Below are positions 4,856-5,961 of a DNA stretch of 5,961 nucleotides, piece after piece. A program made the translations under genes and the position numbers. The stretch lies in the NCBI GenBank assembly GCA_023389005.1, contig JAEWFE010000140.1:1-5961 (forward strand). Direction: 5' to 3'. This DNA comes from Bacillota bacterium (GTDB taxonomy: Bacteria; Bacillota; Bacilli; Lactobacillales; Enterococcaceae). The stretch's first letter is position 1. Every line of letters begins with the position of its first letter. The notes below the pieces were generated by a model. The model was given only the letters and a program-made list of their open reading frames with translations, was not told the origin of the DNA and searched no databases.

Positions 4856-5961
4856 ATGGACCAACAAACATTTATTCATGAATATGCCAGAGAAAGAAAA
4901 AATACTAATTCCTTAAAATGGGATGCCCTTGAAGGACGCTTTGGGGATGCGGATTTATTGCCTTTATGGGTAGCGGATATGGAATTTGCGACACCTAAAG
5001 CAGTAACGGACGCTTTGACGAAACGAATTGCTCATGGTATTTTTGGTTATTCCGGTGTCGATAAGGCGTACTTTAATACTTATTTAGGCTGGCAAGAACG
5101 TCATGAAAATACCCCTTTTAAAGAAGAATGGCTACAATTTTCAACAGGAGTCGTACAAGCAATTTATGATTTAGTCGATTGTTTTACCGAAAAAGGAGAA
5201 GCTGTGATGATTCAACGTCCAGTATACTATCCTTTTAGTAATGCCATCAAAGACAAACAACGTAAATTAATCAATAGTCCACTGAAAAATATAGATGGCC
5301 ATTATGAAATGGATTTAGCTGATTTTGAGGCCAAAGTAGTTGCGGAAAAAGTGAAATTATTTATTCTATGTTCGCCACATAATCCTGTAGGTCGTGTATG
5401 GCGTGAAGAAGAATTAGCGGCTGTATTAACCATTTGTCAAAAACATGGGGTCTTAGTGATTGCCGATGAAATTCATAGTGATTTTATGATGCCTGGACAA
5501 ACCTTTACTTCAGCTATTTCTGTGAATGAAGGAGCCTTTTTAGATCATCTCATTGTATTAAATGCACCTTCTAAGACCTTTAACTTAGCGAGTCTATTAA
5601 ATTCACATATCTGGATTCCAAATGAAGCATTACGTAAACAATATCGTGCTTATGCCAAAGTCAATCGCCAAACAGAATCTAGCTTAATTGGCCAAGTGGC
5701 AGCCCAAGCAGCGTATGCAAATGGTGATGAATGGTTAGCAGCACTGATTGATGTCATTTATCATAATTATCAATATATCAAAACAAATCTTGAAGCAGCC
5801 GTGCCAAGTGTAAAAGTAGGTGAGTTACAAGGCACTTATCTATTGTGGATTGATTTATCACAAGCATTAAATGGTCGTACTACTAAAGAAGTGGTTCAAG
5901 ATCAAGCGAAGTTAGCTGTTGATTTTGGGGATTGGTTTGCCCACGATACCAAAGACTTTAT
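4856..5961 (+). CDS. MalY/PatB family PLP-dependent aminotransferase / cystathionine beta-lyase (3' end outside window)
   Basis: An open frame of 368 codons continues to the right edge; the family is about 390 residues long, so only some 20 are missing. It is a fold-type I PLP enzyme. Visible landmarks are LPLWVADMEFATPKAV near the N-terminus, FGYSGVD, the cofactor-contacting segment SPHNPVGRVW with N176, ADEIHSDF with D204 (pyridine nitrogen contact), and the Schiff-base lysine K240 in NAPSKTFNLA. MalY/PatB proteins cleave cystathionine or cysteine to homocysteine or pyruvate, ammonia and sulfide; some act as aminotransferases. The exact substrate cannot be fixed from sequence. The ATG is preceded by CGGAGTG (4844-4850) at good spacing, with its own promoter and a terminator separating it from the rlmH operon. 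It is therefore probably an independent unit in methionine/cysteine metabolism. No frameshift was seen. Confidence 0.93.
   Translation, partial: MDQQTFIHEYARERKNTNSLKWDALEGRFGDADLLPLWVADMEFATPKAVTDALTKRIAHGIFGYSGVDKAYFNTYLGWQERHENTPFKEEWLQFSTGVVQAIYDLVDCFTEKGEAVMIQRPVYYPFSNAIKDKQRKLINSPLKNIDGHYEMDLADFEAKVVAEKVKLFILCSPHNPVGRVWREEELAAVLTICQKHGVLVIADEIHSDFMMPGQTFTSAISVNEGAFLDHLIVLNAPSKTFNLASLLNSHIWIPNEALRKQYRAYAKVNRQTESSLIGQVAAQAAYANGDEWLAALIDVIYHNYQYIKTNLEAAVPSVKVGELQGTYLLWIDLSQALNGRTTKEVVQDQAKLAVDFGDWFAHDTKDF

Overview
The window is low-GC DNA of Lactobacillales type, most likely Enterococcus or a close relative. This rests on strong AGGAGG-type ribosome binding sites, A/T-ending codons, a PrfA/Ers-like regulator, and a surface HtrA protease next to rlmH. 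I found no phage gene, transposase, CRISPR array, tRNA or rRNA. The genus is an inference from gene content.

Layout. Positions 1-551 (minus) hold the N-terminal part of a major facilitator superfamily (MFS) transporter that runs off the left edge. A gene-free stretch of about 370 bp (552-919) carries several inverted repeats and the probable promoter of the next gene, 920-1576 (plus), a PrfA-like Crp/Fnr-family regulator divergent from the transporter. The regulator and htrA (1817-3064, minus) converge on a 240-bp spacer. That spacer contains a terminator and a compact repeat element with a 38-bp direct repeat and a long imperfect palindrome; it touches the htrA stop codon. Upstream of htrA, a 457-bp divergent intergenic region (3065-3521) carries a hairpin beside the htrA ribosome binding site, a dense cluster of DnaA boxes (3262-3441) and the rlmH promoter. 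rlmH (3522-4001) and a TIM-barrel protein gene (4009-4707) form a two-gene operon closed by a strong terminator. A good sigma-A promoter then drives a MalY/PatB-type PLP enzyme (4856 onward), cut by the right edge.

The genes are mostly independent housekeeping or surface-stress functions: extracytoplasmic protein quality control (HtrA), 23S rRNA modification (RlmH), sulfur amino acid or aminotransferase-type PLP chemistry, and a regulator/transporter pair that may be functionally linked. The coding genes are of recognised families. The least explained material is in the intergenic regions: the DnaA-box cluster between htrA and rlmH, the palindromic repeat at the htrA stop, and the hairpin-rich spacer upstream of the regulator.
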